Assembly (NCBI GenBank): GCA_963792875.1 | Contig: CAWBXV010000008.1 | Coordinates: 1 to 64,000 of the forward strand | Length of the DNA stretch: 64,000 bases | Direction: 5' to 3' | Source: JAHEGP01 sp963792875 | GTDB taxonomy: Bacteria > Pseudomonadota > Gammaproteobacteria > Pseudomonadales > JAHEGP01 | Part shown: piece by piece, positions 27,013-35,977 of the stretch | Layout: the number at the start of each line of letters is the position of its first letter | Position numbering within the stretch: the stretch's first letter is position 1 | Notes under the pieces: model-generated | Told to the model about the DNA's origin: nothing | Database searches by the model: none | What the model saw: the letters and a program-made list of their open reading frames with translations, nothing else | Program-made: the position numbers and the translations under genes

Positions 27013-27762
27013 ATGTCCCCGAAGCGCAATACGCTCGACACGATCCCGGCCCTGACGCCTGAGCGGGAGGAGATCGCCCTGCGCCAGGCGCAGGGCGCGC
27101 GCGCTGCGCCGCGCCGTGAGCTGTCGGGCAGCTGGCTGCTGGTGGCGCTGTGTCTGCTGTCCACGGTGGGCATTGGCGGCTGGAGCTACCTGTTGCACGA
27201 ACAGCTCAAGGCCGCGGGGGTGGAAGTGGCGGATGCCAGGCAGCGAGTCCAGCAGCTCGAGCAGCGGCTGTCGGTTACCGATGAGAGCGTGAGCCAGTCC
27301 AGCGATGTGCTGCAGGTGCGTCTCAAGGAGGTGGACGGCGAGATCCGCAAGCTCTGGGACAACGTGTGGAAGCGTGCCAAGCAGCAACTCGCCGAGCAGG
27401 AGCAGGCGATCAAGACGCTGCAGGCCAAAGTGGACCAGCAGGCCGGTCAGGGTGCGCAGGTGCAGACGGCGCTGACCGAGCAGGGCAAGGCGGTGGCGGC
27501 GCTGCAGAAGGATCTGGGCAGAATTGCGAGCCTCGACGATGCGCTGGGCAAACTCTCAGTGCGCGTTGCCGCACAGGACGAAACGGTGCGTGAACTGGAC
27601 GACAGCGTCGGCCAGGCGGGCGCCACCACGGCCACCTTTGACAAACGCATTGCGGGCATCGAAGAGTGGGTCGATTCCTTCAATGGCTATCGCACGCAGA
27701 CCAACCGCAAGATTCTCGATCTACAGGGCAATATCAAGGCCCTTCAGGCGTCCCCGCAGTAG
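27013..27762 (+). CDS. membrane-anchored coiled-coil protein of unknown function
   Basis: I do not recognise this 249-residue protein as a named family. A charged cytoplasmic N-terminus (1-37) is followed by one membrane helix (about 40-60, SWLLVALCLLSTVGIGGW). A long Gln/Glu/Val-rich segment (about 65-235) with heptad spacing follows, predicted as coiled coil and probably periplasmic. Tandem-like stretches such as EQEQAIKTLQAKVDQQ suggest a trimer- or dimer-forming stalk. The start is the ATG at 27013. It stands between sodB (divergent) and fumarase (same strand, 86 bases downstream). A role as an envelope or division accessory is only a guess. Confidence 0.75.
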   Translation: MSPKRNTLDTIPALTPEREEIALRQAQGARAAPRRELSGSWLLVALCLLSTVGIGGWSYLLHEQLKAAGVEVADARQRVQQLEQRLSVTDESVSQSSDVLQVRLKEVDGEIRKLWDNVWKRAKQQLAEQEQAIKTLQAKVDQQAGQGAQVQTALTEQGKAVAALQKDLGRIASLDDALGKLSVRVAAQDETVRELDDSVGQAGATTATFDKRIAGIEEWVDSFNGYRTQTNRKILDLQGNIKALQASPQ

Positions 27763-27848
27763 CGGGTATTTCGCATTCACTCAGCAGGCCGCAGCGTCGG
27801 TCCGGAGGTGCCCGCTACCGGGGCGGTGCCAGCAGGGAGGAATACAGC

Positions 27849-29366
27849 ATGACGGTAATTCGCCAGGAAGACCTCATCGAGAGCGTCGCCGACGCGCTTC
27901 AATTTATTTCCTACTATCACCCGCTGGATTTCATCAGGGCCATGGAGGAGGCGTACCATCGGGAGCAGTCCGAGGCGGCGCGGGATGCCATCGCCCAGAT
28001 CCTGATCAACTCCCGCATGTGCGCCCAGGGCCATCGACCGATCTGCCAGGATACCGGCATCGTGACGGCTTTTGTCAGGGTCGGCATGGACGTGCGCTGG
28101 CAGTCTGAACTGTCGCTGTCCGACATGATCAACGAGGGCGTGCGCCGGGCCTATCAGAACGCCGACAACGTGCTGCGCGCGTCGATTCTGGCCGATCCGG
28201 ACGGGGCGCGGCGCAACACGCGGGACAACACGCCAGCGGTCATTCACTACGACATCGTGCCGGGCGACAAGGTCGAGGTCGATATCGCGGCCAAGGGTGG
28301 CGGCAGCGAGGCCAAGTCGAAGTTCGCCATGCTCAACCCTTCCGATTCCGTGGTGGACTGGATCCTGAGCGTGGTGCCCGGCATGGGCGCCGGCTGGTGC
28401 CCGCCGGGCATGCTCGGCGTCGGCATCGGCGGGACGGCGGAGAAGGCCATGCTGCTGGCCAAGGAAGCGCTGATGGAGCCCATCGATATTCATGAGCTGC
28501 AGGCCAGGGGCGCCAGCAACCGCGCCGAGGAGTTGCGCCTCGAGCTCCACGACAAGATCAACCGCCTTGGCATCGGCGCTCAGGGCCTGGGCGGCCTGAC
28601 CACCGTGATGGACGTGAAGGTCAAGGACTATCCCACGCACGCGGCCAACAAGCCGGTGGCGATCATCCCCAACTGCGCGGCGACGCGGCACGTGCATTTC
28701 GTCCTGGACGGCACCGGCCCGGCGCAGCTGACCCCGCCGTCGCTGGATGACTGGCCTGACATCAGCTGGCAGCCGGGCGAGTCCGTGCGCCGCGTCAATC
28801 TCGACGCGGTCACGCCCGAGGATGTGCGCAGCTGGCGGCAGGGAGAGACGCTGCTGCTCTCCGGCAGGATGCTCACGGGGAGGGACGCCGCCCACAAGAA
28901 AATGGTCGATATGATCGCCAGCGGCGACGCGCTGCCGGTGGACCTCAAGGGCCGCTTCATCTACTACGTGGGTCCGGTGGACCCGGTCAGAGAGGAGGCG
29001 GTGGGACCGGCGGGACCGACCACGGCGACGCGCATGGACAAGTTCACCCGCACCATGCTGGCCGAAACCGGCCTGCTGGGCATGATCGGCAAGGCCGAGC
29101 GCGGCCCGGTCGCCATCGAGGCGATCAAGGAGTACGGCGCGGTATACCTGATGGCCGTCGGCGGCGCCGCCTATCTGGTCTCCAAGGCGATCAAGGCGGC
29201 CCGGGTGGTCGCCTTCCCTGAGCTGGGGATGGAGGCCATCTACGAATTCGACGTCGTCGATATGCCGGTAACGGTCGCGGTCGACAGCAGGGGCGAATCG
29301 GTGCATCAGACGGGACCCGCGACCTGGAAGCGCCTGATCGAGGAGCAGCCGCTGCTGATCCGATAG
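27849..29366 (+). CDS. fumarate hydratase, class I (iron-sulfur)
   Basis: This enzyme interconverts fumarate and malate in the TCA cycle, using an oxygen-sensitive [4Fe-4S] cluster. The 505-residue length is typical of FumA/FumB-type single-chain class I fumarases. Visible motifs include the cysteines in RMCAQGHRPICQDTG (about 56-70), the GAGWCPPGMLG cluster loop, the HAANKPVAIIPNCAATRH segment, and the C-terminal GPTTATRMD with the catalytic region. A strong GGGAGG site lies eight bases before the ATG. Proximity to sodB may reflect oxidative-stress logic, but the two genes are divergent and separated by another gene. Confidence 0.95.
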   Translation: MTVIRQEDLIESVADALQFISYYHPLDFIRAMEEAYHREQSEAARDAIAQILINSRMCAQGHRPICQDTGIVTAFVRVGMDVRWQSELSLSDMINEGVRRAYQNADNVLRASILADPDGARRNTRDNTPAVIHYDIVPGDKVEVDIAAKGGGSEAKSKFAMLNPSDSVVDWILSVVPGMGAGWCPPGMLGVGIGGTAEKAMLLAKEALMEPIDIHELQARGASNRAEELRLELHDKINRLGIGAQGLGGLTTVMDVKVKDYPTHAANKPVAIIPNCAATRHVHFVLDGTGPAQLTPPSLDDWPDISWQPGESVRRVNLDAVTPEDVRSWRQGETLLLSGRMLTGRDAAHKKMVDMIASGDALPVDLKGRFIYYVGPVDPVREEAVGPAGPTTATRMDKFTRTMLAETGLLGMIGKAERGPVAIEAIKEYGAVYLMAVGGAAYLVSKAIKAARVVAFPELGMEAIYEFDVVDMPVTVAVDSRGESVHQTGPATWKRLIEEQPLLIR

Positions 29367-29496
29367 GCCCGGGCGCGCCGGGTTCGCGATCGCGGGGCGG
29401 CCTGGCTTGATCGACTGATGCCGCCGGGTTGGCGCCGCCCGCGGGCTTTTTCTGTGCTGTGCCCGCTGAGCCGGGCGCTGGGGTTATGGGTTCTGC

Positions 29497-30960
29497 ATGG
29501 GCACGCTGTACTGGCACGACTACGAGACCTTCGGTGCCGATCCGGCGCGGGATCGCCCGGCGCAATTCGCCGGGATCAGGACGGACGAGGAACTGCGCGT
29601 CGTGGGAGAGCCGCTCGTGCTGTTCTGCCGGCCAGCTCCCGATTACCTGCCCGAGCCCGACGCCTGCCTCATCACCGGCATCACGCCGCAGCGCGCGCTG
29701 GAGGAAGGCTGCAGCGAGGCCACGTTCATCGACCGCATCCACCGCGAGCTGGCGCGCGCCGGCACCTGCGGCGTCGGCTATAACAGCATCCGCTTCGACG
29801 ACGAGGTGACCCGCTACACGCTCTACCGCAACCTCTGCGACCCCTATGCCCGGGAGTGGCGCCACGGCAACTCCCGCTGGGACCTGATCGATGTCGTGCG
29901 CATGACCTACGCCTTCCGGCCCGAGGGCATCGAGTGGCCGCTTGAGCAGGGCGTGCCGACCTTCCGCCTGGAGCGCCTCACTGCCGCCAATGGCATCGAC
30001 CATGCGGGGGCGCACGATGCCCTCGCCGACGTGCGTGCCACCATCGCGCTGGCGCGACTGCTCAAGCAGCGGCAGCCGCGGCTGTTTGCCTATGCCTTCG
30101 GGCTGCGCCGCAAGCAGGCGGTGCTCAAACACCTGAACCTGGACGCTCCGCAGCCCGTGCTGCACGTGTCCTCGCGCTTTCCCGCGGCGCGCGCCTGCAG
30201 CGCCCTGGTGCTGCCGCTGCTGCGCCAGCCGGACAACGCCAACGGCATCGTGGTCTGGGACCTCGCGACCGATCCCGCGCCGCTGTTCGAGCTGCCCATC
30301 GAGGCGATCCGCCAGCGCGTGTTCAGCTCCCGCGCCGAGCTGGGTGAGGGCGTCGACCGCCTGCCGCTCAAAACCGTGCACATCAATCGCAGCCCCATGC
30401 TGGCGCCACCGCAGGTGCTCGATGACGCCGGCTACCGGCGCGTCGGCATCGATCGTGGCGCCTGCGAGCGCCATGCGCAGCGCCTGCTGGCCGGGCTGGA
30501 TATGCTGCGCGCCAGGCTGGCCGGGCTCTATACCCGCGGGTTTGCCGACGGCGACGATCCGGATACCCAGCTCTATGCGGGGTTCTTCGGCGACCGCGAC
30601 CGGGCGCTGATGGACCAGGTGCGCCAGGCCAGCCCCGAGCAGCTGGCGCAGTGGCAGCCGCCATTTGAGGACGCGCGCCTGCCGGAGCTGCTGTTCCGCT
30701 ACCGGGCGCGCAATTTCCCCGGCAGCCTGAGCCCGCTTGAAGCGCGGCGCTGGGAGCAGCAGCGGCAGCGGCGCCTGCAGGCCTCGCGGCCCGACGGCCT
30801 CGACGGTTACTGCCGCGATCTGAGCGGGCGCCTGGCGGCGGCGGCGCCCGGCAGTCGGGATGCCGGCATCCTGCGCGAGCTATTACACTACGCAGGCGCA
30901 CTCGCGGGAGCTGGTGAGGGCGCAGCGCACAATCCATCAGACCCGGAGATCAAGCGATGA
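29497..30960 (+). CDS. sbcB: exodeoxyribonuclease I
   Basis: ExoI degrades single-stranded DNA 3' to 5' in recombination and mismatch repair. The 487-residue protein has the DEDDh exonuclease motifs: D8 and E10 in WHDYETFG, then GYNSIRFDDE, and the late HDALADVRAT. The middle SH3-like and C-terminal helical domains include LFRYRARNFPGSL. Its stop overlaps the pyrB start by four bases (ATGA), starting an operon of overlapping genes. Confidence 0.95.
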   Translation: MGTLYWHDYETFGADPARDRPAQFAGIRTDEELRVVGEPLVLFCRPAPDYLPEPDACLITGITPQRALEEGCSEATFIDRIHRELARAGTCGVGYNSIRFDDEVTRYTLYRNLCDPYAREWRHGNSRWDLIDVVRMTYAFRPEGIEWPLEQGVPTFRLERLTAANGIDHAGAHDALADVRATIALARLLKQRQPRLFAYAFGLRRKQAVLKHLNLDAPQPVLHVSSRFPAARACSALVLPLLRQPDNANGIVVWDLATDPAPLFELPIEAIRQRVFSSRAELGEGVDRLPLKTVHINRSPMLAPPQVLDDAGYRRVGIDRGACERHAQRLLAGLDMLRARLAGLYTRGFADGDDPDTQLYAGFFGDRDRALMDQVRQASPEQLAQWQPPFEDARLPELLFRYRARNFPGSLSPLEARRWEQQRQRRLQASRPDGLDGYCRDLSGRLAAAAPGSRDAGILRELLHYAGALAGAGEGAAHNPSDPEIKR

Positions 30961-31970
30961 ACTTTGCCGGCGCTCATGTCCTGAGTATCGAGCAGTTCGA
31001 CCGTCCCGACATCGAGCACATGTTCCGGGTGGCGGACCGCATGGAGCCCTATGCACAGCGCCGCAAGATGACCAAGGTGCTGGATGGGGCGATCCTGGGC
31101 AGCATGTTCTTCGAGCCCAGCACCCGCACCCGGGTCAGCTTCGGCTGCGCCTTCAACCTGCTCGGCGGCGAGGTCAGTGACACCACCGGCTTTGAACACA
31201 CGGCCATCGCCAAGGGGGAGTCGCTGTACGACACTGCGCGGGTCATGAGCGGCTACAGTGACATCATCGTCATGCGGCACCCGCAGCCGGGTTCGGTGGC
31301 GGAGTTTGCCGCTGCCAGCCGCGTGCCCGTCGTCAATGGCGGCGATGGTCCCAACGAGCATCCCAGCCAGGCGCTGCTGGACCTGTATACCATCCGCAAG
31401 GAGTTGCGGGCCAGGCAGCGGCCACTCGACGGCATGCGCATTGCCCTGATCGGCGATCTGCGCCATGGCCGCACCGTCCACTCGCTGTGCAAGCTGCTCG
31501 CGCTGTACGACAACGTCACCGTCATCCTGATCTCGCCGCAGGCGCTGCGCATGCCGGAGGCCATCGTCGAACTGCTGCGCAGCACCGGGCACCGGGTCAT
31601 CGAGTCGGATCGCATGGAGGAGAGCATCGCCAACGTCGATATCGCCTACGCCACGCGCATCCAGGAAGAGCGCTTTGCCAGCCAGGAGGAGGCGCGGCAC
31701 TTCCGTGGGCAGTATCGACTCAACCAGGCGATCTACACGCGCTTCTGCGAGCCCAATACCGTGATTATGCACCCGCTGCCGCGCGATTCCAGGGCGGAGG
31801 CCAACGAGCTCGATAACGATCTCAACGGCAATCCCAATCTTGCCATCTTCCGCCAGGCCGACAACGGCGTGCTGATTCGCATGGCGCTGTTTGCCCTCAT
31901 TTTCGACGTCGTCGAGCTGGTCGATACCTATGCCCAGCCGGTGCACTGGCACATCAGGCGCAGACAATAG
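30957..31970 (+). CDS. pyrB: aspartate carbamoyltransferase catalytic subunit
   Basis: PyrB joins carbamoyl phosphate and aspartate in pyrimidine synthesis. The 337-residue protein has the carbamoyl-phosphate loop FEPSTRTRVSF (about 52-62), the GDGPNEHPSQ segment with the catalytic histidine, DLRHGRT, and the C-terminal HPLPR motif. No pyrI regulatory subunit or pyrC/pyrC' follows. The slightly long N- and C-termini resemble the independent ATCase group rather than the Pseudomonas PyrB-PyrC' complex. It overlaps sbcB upstream and precedes nudF by 11 bases. Confidence 0.93.
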   Translation: MNFAGAHVLSIEQFDRPDIEHMFRVADRMEPYAQRRKMTKVLDGAILGSMFFEPSTRTRVSFGCAFNLLGGEVSDTTGFEHTAIAKGESLYDTARVMSGYSDIIVMRHPQPGSVAEFAAASRVPVVNGGDGPNEHPSQALLDLYTIRKELRARQRPLDGMRIALIGDLRHGRTVHSLCKLLALYDNVTVILISPQALRMPEAIVELLRSTGHRVIESDRMEESIANVDIAYATRIQEERFASQEEARHFRGQYRLNQAIYTRFCEPNTVIMHPLPRDSRAEANELDNDLNGNPNLAIFRQADNGVLIRMALFALIFDVVELVDTYAQPVHWHIRRRQ

Positions 31971-31981
31971 GAGGTCGTGCA

Positions 31982-32581
31982 GTGAAGCAGCGCGATGTTG
32001 ACGTGCTGGAGGAAGACCTGGTGTACGACGGCTTCTTCCAGATCAAGACCTTCAGGCTGCGCCATACGCTGTTTGCCGGCGGCTGGAGCGAGACCATCCG
32101 GCGCGAGCTGTTTCTGCGCGACCCGGCCGTCGGCGTGCTGCTGTACGACCCCTGGCGGGACGAGCTGGTGCTGGTCGAGCAGTTCCGCATCGGCCTGCTG
32201 CCCAGCGGCCAGGAGCCCTGGATCGTCGAGCTGGTGGCGGGCATCGTCGAGCCTGGCGAGTCCGTGCGGGCCGTCGCCACGCGCGAGGCGCTGGAGGAGA
32301 CGGGCTGCCCGGTGGACCGGCTGGAGCCCATCGCCGACTACTTCACCAGCCCCGGCGGCAGCTGCGAGCGCTTCCACCTGTTCTGCGGTCGCGTGCGGGC
32401 CGAGGGCGCCGGCGGCATCTTCGGGCTGCCGCACGAGGGCGAGGATATCCGCGCGCTGGTGCTGAGCTTCGAGCGCGCCATGGCGCTGCTGGCGGCGCGC
32501 CAGATCGATAACGCGCATACGCTCATCGCCCTGCAGTGGCTGCAGTCGAACCGTCAGAGGTTGCGGGAAGCCTGGACCTGA
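31982..32581 (+). CDS. nudF: ADP-ribose pyrophosphatase (Nudix)
   Basis: NudF hydrolyses ADP-ribose to AMP and ribose-5-phosphate. The 199-residue protein contains a complete Nudix box at 87-109 (G87, E93, R101-E102, E105-E106, G108), preceded by the GQEPWIVELVAG segment of the ADPRase subgroup and followed by PGGSCERFHLF. The GTG start at 31982 has AGGAGG about seven bases upstream. The stop overlaps the start of thpR by one base. Confidence 0.93.
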   Translation: MKQRDVDVLEEDLVYDGFFQIKTFRLRHTLFAGGWSETIRRELFLRDPAVGVLLYDPWRDELVLVEQFRIGLLPSGQEPWIVELVAGIVEPGESVRAVATREALEETGCPVDRLEPIADYFTSPGGSCERFHLFCGRVRAEGAGGIFGLPHEGEDIRALVLSFERAMALLAARQIDNAHTLIALQWLQSNRQRLREAWT

Positions 32582-33177
32582 TGCGCCTGTTTTTCGGGGT
32601 GGCGCCGGCGGCGCCCCTGCGCGCCCTGCTGCAGTCGGGCAGTGACGAGCTGCGGCGCCTGCCGGCGGGGGCGGGGCTGCGCTGGCTCGACCCCGCCAGC
32701 TACCATATGACGCTCGCCTTCCTCGGGCAGGTAGCCGACGCACGCCTCGAGGCGCTGCTGGCAGCGGCGCGGGGCGGGCTGCGCGAGGCGCCCGCGAGCC
32801 AGGCGGCGCTCGGCGAGCTGGTGTGGCTGCCGCAGTCGTCGCGGCCGCGGGTGCTGGCGGTGATGGTGCGCGGCGATGAGCGCCTGCTGGCGACGCACGC
32901 CGCGCTGTGCCAGGCGCTGGTGCGGGCGGGTTTTGCCCTGGAGCGGCGGCCGCTGTTGCCCCACATCACCCTGGCCCGCTGCCAGCGCCGGCCGCCGGTA
33001 CACCGGCCGCCGGACCTGCGCGAACTGGCGGGGGCATGGCGCAGTGGCGGCGCCGCGTGGCCGGTTGCCGCCGTCACTCTGTTCGAGAGCCGGCTGCTCC
33101 CCGGCGGCGCCCGCTACCGCCGGCTCGCCACCCTGCCGCTGGGCGATGCGGGCCCCGCCGGCTCCCCGCCGGCATGA
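32581..33177 (+). CDS. thpR: RNA 2',3'-cyclic phosphodiesterase
   Basis: This enzyme belongs to the 2H phosphoesterase family (LigT/ThpR), which opens 2',3'-cyclic phosphate ends of RNA. Two HxTx motifs are visible, HMTL (42-45) and HITL (about 124-127), in a 198-residue protein of usual length. The start MRLFFGV overlaps the nudF stop (TGATG), and its own stop overlaps murJ (ATGA), so all three are probably translated together. Confidence 0.92.
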   Translation: MRLFFGVAPAAPLRALLQSGSDELRRLPAGAGLRWLDPASYHMTLAFLGQVADARLEALLAAARGGLREAPASQAALGELVWLPQSSRPRVLAVMVRGDERLLATHAALCQALVRAGFALERRPLLPHITLARCQRRPPVHRPPDLRELAGAWRSGGAAWPVAAVTLFESRLLPGGARYRRLATLPLGDAGPAGSPPA

Positions 33178-34757
33178 GCGCCTCCAGCCCGGTTCAGGGC
33201 GGCGGCCAGCTGGTGCGGGCCAGTGTCGTCGTCGGCGCCATGACGCTGATCTCGCGCGTGCTGGGCATGGTGCGCGACATTGTGCTGGCCGTGGTGCTGG
33301 GTGCGGCGGCGGACGCGGACGCCTTTTTTATCGCCTTCAAGATCCCCAACTTTTTCCGCCGCCTGTTTGCCGAGGGCGCGTTCGCGCAGGCCTTCGTGCC
33401 GGTGCTGATGGAGTACCATGCGCGTGGTGGGCTGGCGGCCCTGCGCCACCTGGCCGATCGCATCGCCGCGGCGCTCGGCGGCTCGCTGCTGCTGCTGGTG
33501 GCGCTGGCGGTGCTGGGTGCGCCGCTGCTCACCGTGCTGTTGGCCCCCGGGTATTACCACGACCCCGCCAGGTTCGAGCTGACGGTGTCGCTGATCCGCA
33601 TCGCCACGCCCTATCTTTTCTTTATCGCGCTGGCCGCCCTGGGCGGCGCCATGCTCAATATGCTCGGCCGCTTTGCCGTGCCGGCGGTGACCCCCGTGCT
33701 GCTCAACCTGTTTCTGATCGCGGCGGCGCTGCTGATGGCGCCCGGTCGGCAGGAGCCCGCCGTAGTGCTGGCCTGGAGCGTGACCGCCGCCGGCCTGGCG
33801 CAGCTGCTGTTTCAGGTGCCGCCGCTGCTGCGCCTGGGGGTGCTGCCCCGGCCCGTCTGGGATCGCCGCGACGCGGGCGTGCGCAAGGTGTTCGCGCTGA
33901 TGGCCCCGGCACTGTTCGGCGTCTCGGTGAGTCAGATCAATCTGCTGCTCGACAGCGTGTTCGCGTCCTTCCTGCCGGCGGGCAGCGTGTCCTGGCTGTA
34001 TTTTTCCGATCGTCTGGTGGAATTTCCCCTGGGCGTGTTCGGTATCGCCATCGCGACGGTGCTGCTGCCGAGTCTCTCCCGCAGCAGCGCGCGGCAGCAG
34101 CGCGCCGCCTTTGCCGCCACCCTGGACTGGGCGCTGCGCTGGGTGCTGCTGATCGGCGTGCCGGCGACGATCGCCCTGGTGGTGCTGGCCGAGCCGATAC
34201 TGGCGACGCTGTTCATGCACGGCAAGCTGAGCCTGGCGGACGCCGGCAAGGCGGCCTTGAGCCTGCAGGCCTACGCGCTGGGCCTGCTGGCGTTCATGCT
34301 GATCAAGGTGCTCGTTCCGGGTTTTTTCTCGCGGCAGGACAGCGCGGCGCCGGTCAGGATCGGCTTGATCGCCATGCTGGCGAATCTGCTGCTCAATGTG
34401 CTGTTCGCGGTGCCGTTGTACGCCTTTTTCGATCTTGGGCACGTCGGCCTGGCGCTCGCGACGTCCTGCGCCGCCTACCTCAACGCCGGCCTGCTCTGGC
34501 GCGGCCTGCGGCGCGCTGGGGCCTGTCGTGCCGGGGCGGGGCTGCCGGCGGCGTGCCTGCGCATCGGCGGTGCTGCCGCTGCCATGGGCGTGGGGCTGTG
34601 GTTGGCGCGGGGCAGCCTGGCCGAGTGGGCGCTGCTGGACTGGTGGGTGCGCGCCCTGCGGCTGGTCGGCCTGTGCCTGGGGGGGGCGCTGGCCTACGCC
34701 CTGGCGCTGGCGCTGCTCGGCGCCCGCCCGCGGCAGTTCCGCGAGCATTCGGCGTAG
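33174..34757 (+). CDS. murJ: lipid II flippase
   Basis: MurJ moves lipid-linked peptidoglycan precursor across the inner membrane. The 527-residue protein begins with a short tail and then the family start TLISRVLGMVRDIVLA, the segment DAFFIAFKIPNFFRRLFAEGAF with the essential arginines, and about 14 membrane helices to the end (SLVEWALLDWWV... ALAYALALALLG). The start ATG at 33174 overlaps the thpR stop. As in Pseudomonas, ribF follows; rpsT, often between them, is not in the 217-bp gap. Confidence 0.95.
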   Translation: MSASSPVQGGGQLVRASVVVGAMTLISRVLGMVRDIVLAVVLGAAADADAFFIAFKIPNFFRRLFAEGAFAQAFVPVLMEYHARGGLAALRHLADRIAAALGGSLLLLVALAVLGAPLLTVLLAPGYYHDPARFELTVSLIRIATPYLFFIALAALGGAMLNMLGRFAVPAVTPVLLNLFLIAAALLMAPGRQEPAVVLAWSVTAAGLAQLLFQVPPLLRLGVLPRPVWDRRDAGVRKVFALMAPALFGVSVSQINLLLDSVFASFLPAGSVSWLYFSDRLVEFPLGVFGIAIATVLLPSLSRSSARQQRAAFAATLDWALRWVLLIGVPATIALVVLAEPILATLFMHGKLSLADAGKAALSLQAYALGLLAFMLIKVLVPGFFSRQDSAAPVRIGLIAMLANLLLNVLFAVPLYAFFDLGHVGLALATSCAAYLNAGLLWRGLRRAGACRAGAGLPAACLRIGGAAAAMGVGLWLARGSLAEWALLDWWVRALRLVGLCLGGALAYALALALLGARPRQFREHSA

Positions 34758-34974
34758 CTCCCGGCGCTGCTCGTGCGCTATAATTCCGCGCTTGTCCATC
34801 GCCTGTGCCTGCGGCTCGATCCCGCTGGATGCCGATGGCGCGCGCTCGATAACGCGCTACCGCCGGGAGGTCCGGCTGCTCAGTTGCCTCGTCGAGGCAG
34901 GGGAGAGGCGCGTTACCGGGCCGCCAGCCTCGAGCCGCGCCAGTTGTTGAACCAGTTGTTGGTGCCCTGACGCT
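34758..34974 (+). promoter_or_regulatory. intergenic region upstream of ribF with a -10 element
   Basis: TATAAT (34779-34784) is a perfect -10 hexamer 190 bases before ribF, but the base pairs at the -35 distance are poor. Closer to the gene, CCAGTTGTTG occurs twice in tandem (34940-34961). A short frame through the gap has no ribosome site and is not called. rpsT is absent here. Confidence 0.35.
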
Positions 34975-35907
34975 ATGGAACTGATCCGCGGCCTGCACAA
35001 CCTCCGCCCTCGCCATCGCGGCTGCGTCGCCACCGTGGGCGCCTTCGACGGCGTTCATCGCGGGCACCAGACCTTGCTGCGCGAGCTCACGCAGCAGGGC
35101 GCCGGGCTGGGTCTGCCGTCCGTCGTCATCTGTTTCGAGCCCCTGCCACGGGAGTTCTTCGCACCGCACAGTTCGCCGGCGCGGCTCATGAACTTTCGCG
35201 AGAAATTTACCGCGCTGAAGGGCCTGGGCATCGATCGGCTGCTCCGCATCGGCTTCGACGAGCGGTTTCGGGCGGTGAGCGCGGAGGACTTCATCCAGCG
35301 CGTATTCGTGCAGGGCCTGGGTGTGCGCTACGTCGTCGCCGGGGATGATCTGCGGTTCGGCGCCGGGCGCGGTGGCGACATCGACGTGCTGCGCGCCGCG
35401 GGCACCGTGCACGGCTTTGACGTTGCGGATACCCCATCGGTGCTGGTGGACGGGCAGCGGGTCAGCAGCTCGCGCATCCGCCGCGCGCTCGAGCGCGGTG
35501 ATTTTGGCCAGGCCGAGCGCCTGCTGGGGCGGCCCTATACGATGTCGGGCAAGGTCATGCTGGGGCGCCAGCTGGGGCGGACGCTGGGCGTTCCCACGGC
35601 CAATCTGGAACTCCACCGCACGCGGGCGCCGATGGCGGGGGTGTACGCGGTGGAGGTGGCCGGGTTCGATGGGCAGGGTTATCGGGGCGTGGCCAATGTC
35701 GGCCTGCGGCCCACCGTGGGGGATCGCAGCAAGGCGCTGCTGGAGGTGCACATCTTCGACTTCGACGGGCACCTGTACGGGCGTCACATCGACGTGATGT
35801 TTCGCCACAAGATCCGCGATGAACGCAAATTCGACTCGCTCGATGAACTCAAACGCTGGATCGCCGCTGACATCCAGGCCAGCCGGGCATGGTTTGCCGG
35901 CTGCTGA
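34975..35907 (+). CDS. ribF: bifunctional riboflavin kinase / FAD synthetase
   Basis: RibF phosphorylates riboflavin to FMN and adenylates it to FAD. The 310-residue protein has the N-terminal nucleotidyltransferase loop GAFDGVHRGHQ (about 22-32), the SSSRIRRALERGD segment (SSxxIR motif), and the C-terminal riboflavin-kinase part with GRTLGVPTANL and the NVGLRPTVG loop. The ileS start lies 71 bases downstream; the pair is a conserved neighbour set in gammaproteobacteria. Confidence 0.96.
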   Translation: MELIRGLHNLRPRHRGCVATVGAFDGVHRGHQTLLRELTQQGAGLGLPSVVICFEPLPREFFAPHSSPARLMNFREKFTALKGLGIDRLLRIGFDERFRAVSAEDFIQRVFVQGLGVRYVVAGDDLRFGAGRGGDIDVLRAAGTVHGFDVADTPSVLVDGQRVSSSRIRRALERGDFGQAERLLGRPYTMSGKVMLGRQLGRTLGVPTANLELHRTRAPMAGVYAVEVAGFDGQGYRGVANVGLRPTVGDRSKALLEVHIFDFDGHLYGRHIDVMFRHKIRDERKFDSLDELKRWIAADIQASRAWFAGC

Positions 35908-35977
35908 GGCCGCCGTGGTGCCGTGCGCGCAATCGTGACGGGCCGGCAGGCGCAATGCAAGAACAGAAGGAAGACAC

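Noticed and set aside
34773..34970. 65-codon frame in front of ribF, considered as rpsT or a leader peptide
   Set aside because: The sequence does not resemble ribosomal protein S20, has no ribosome site and shows no leader-peptide codon bias.
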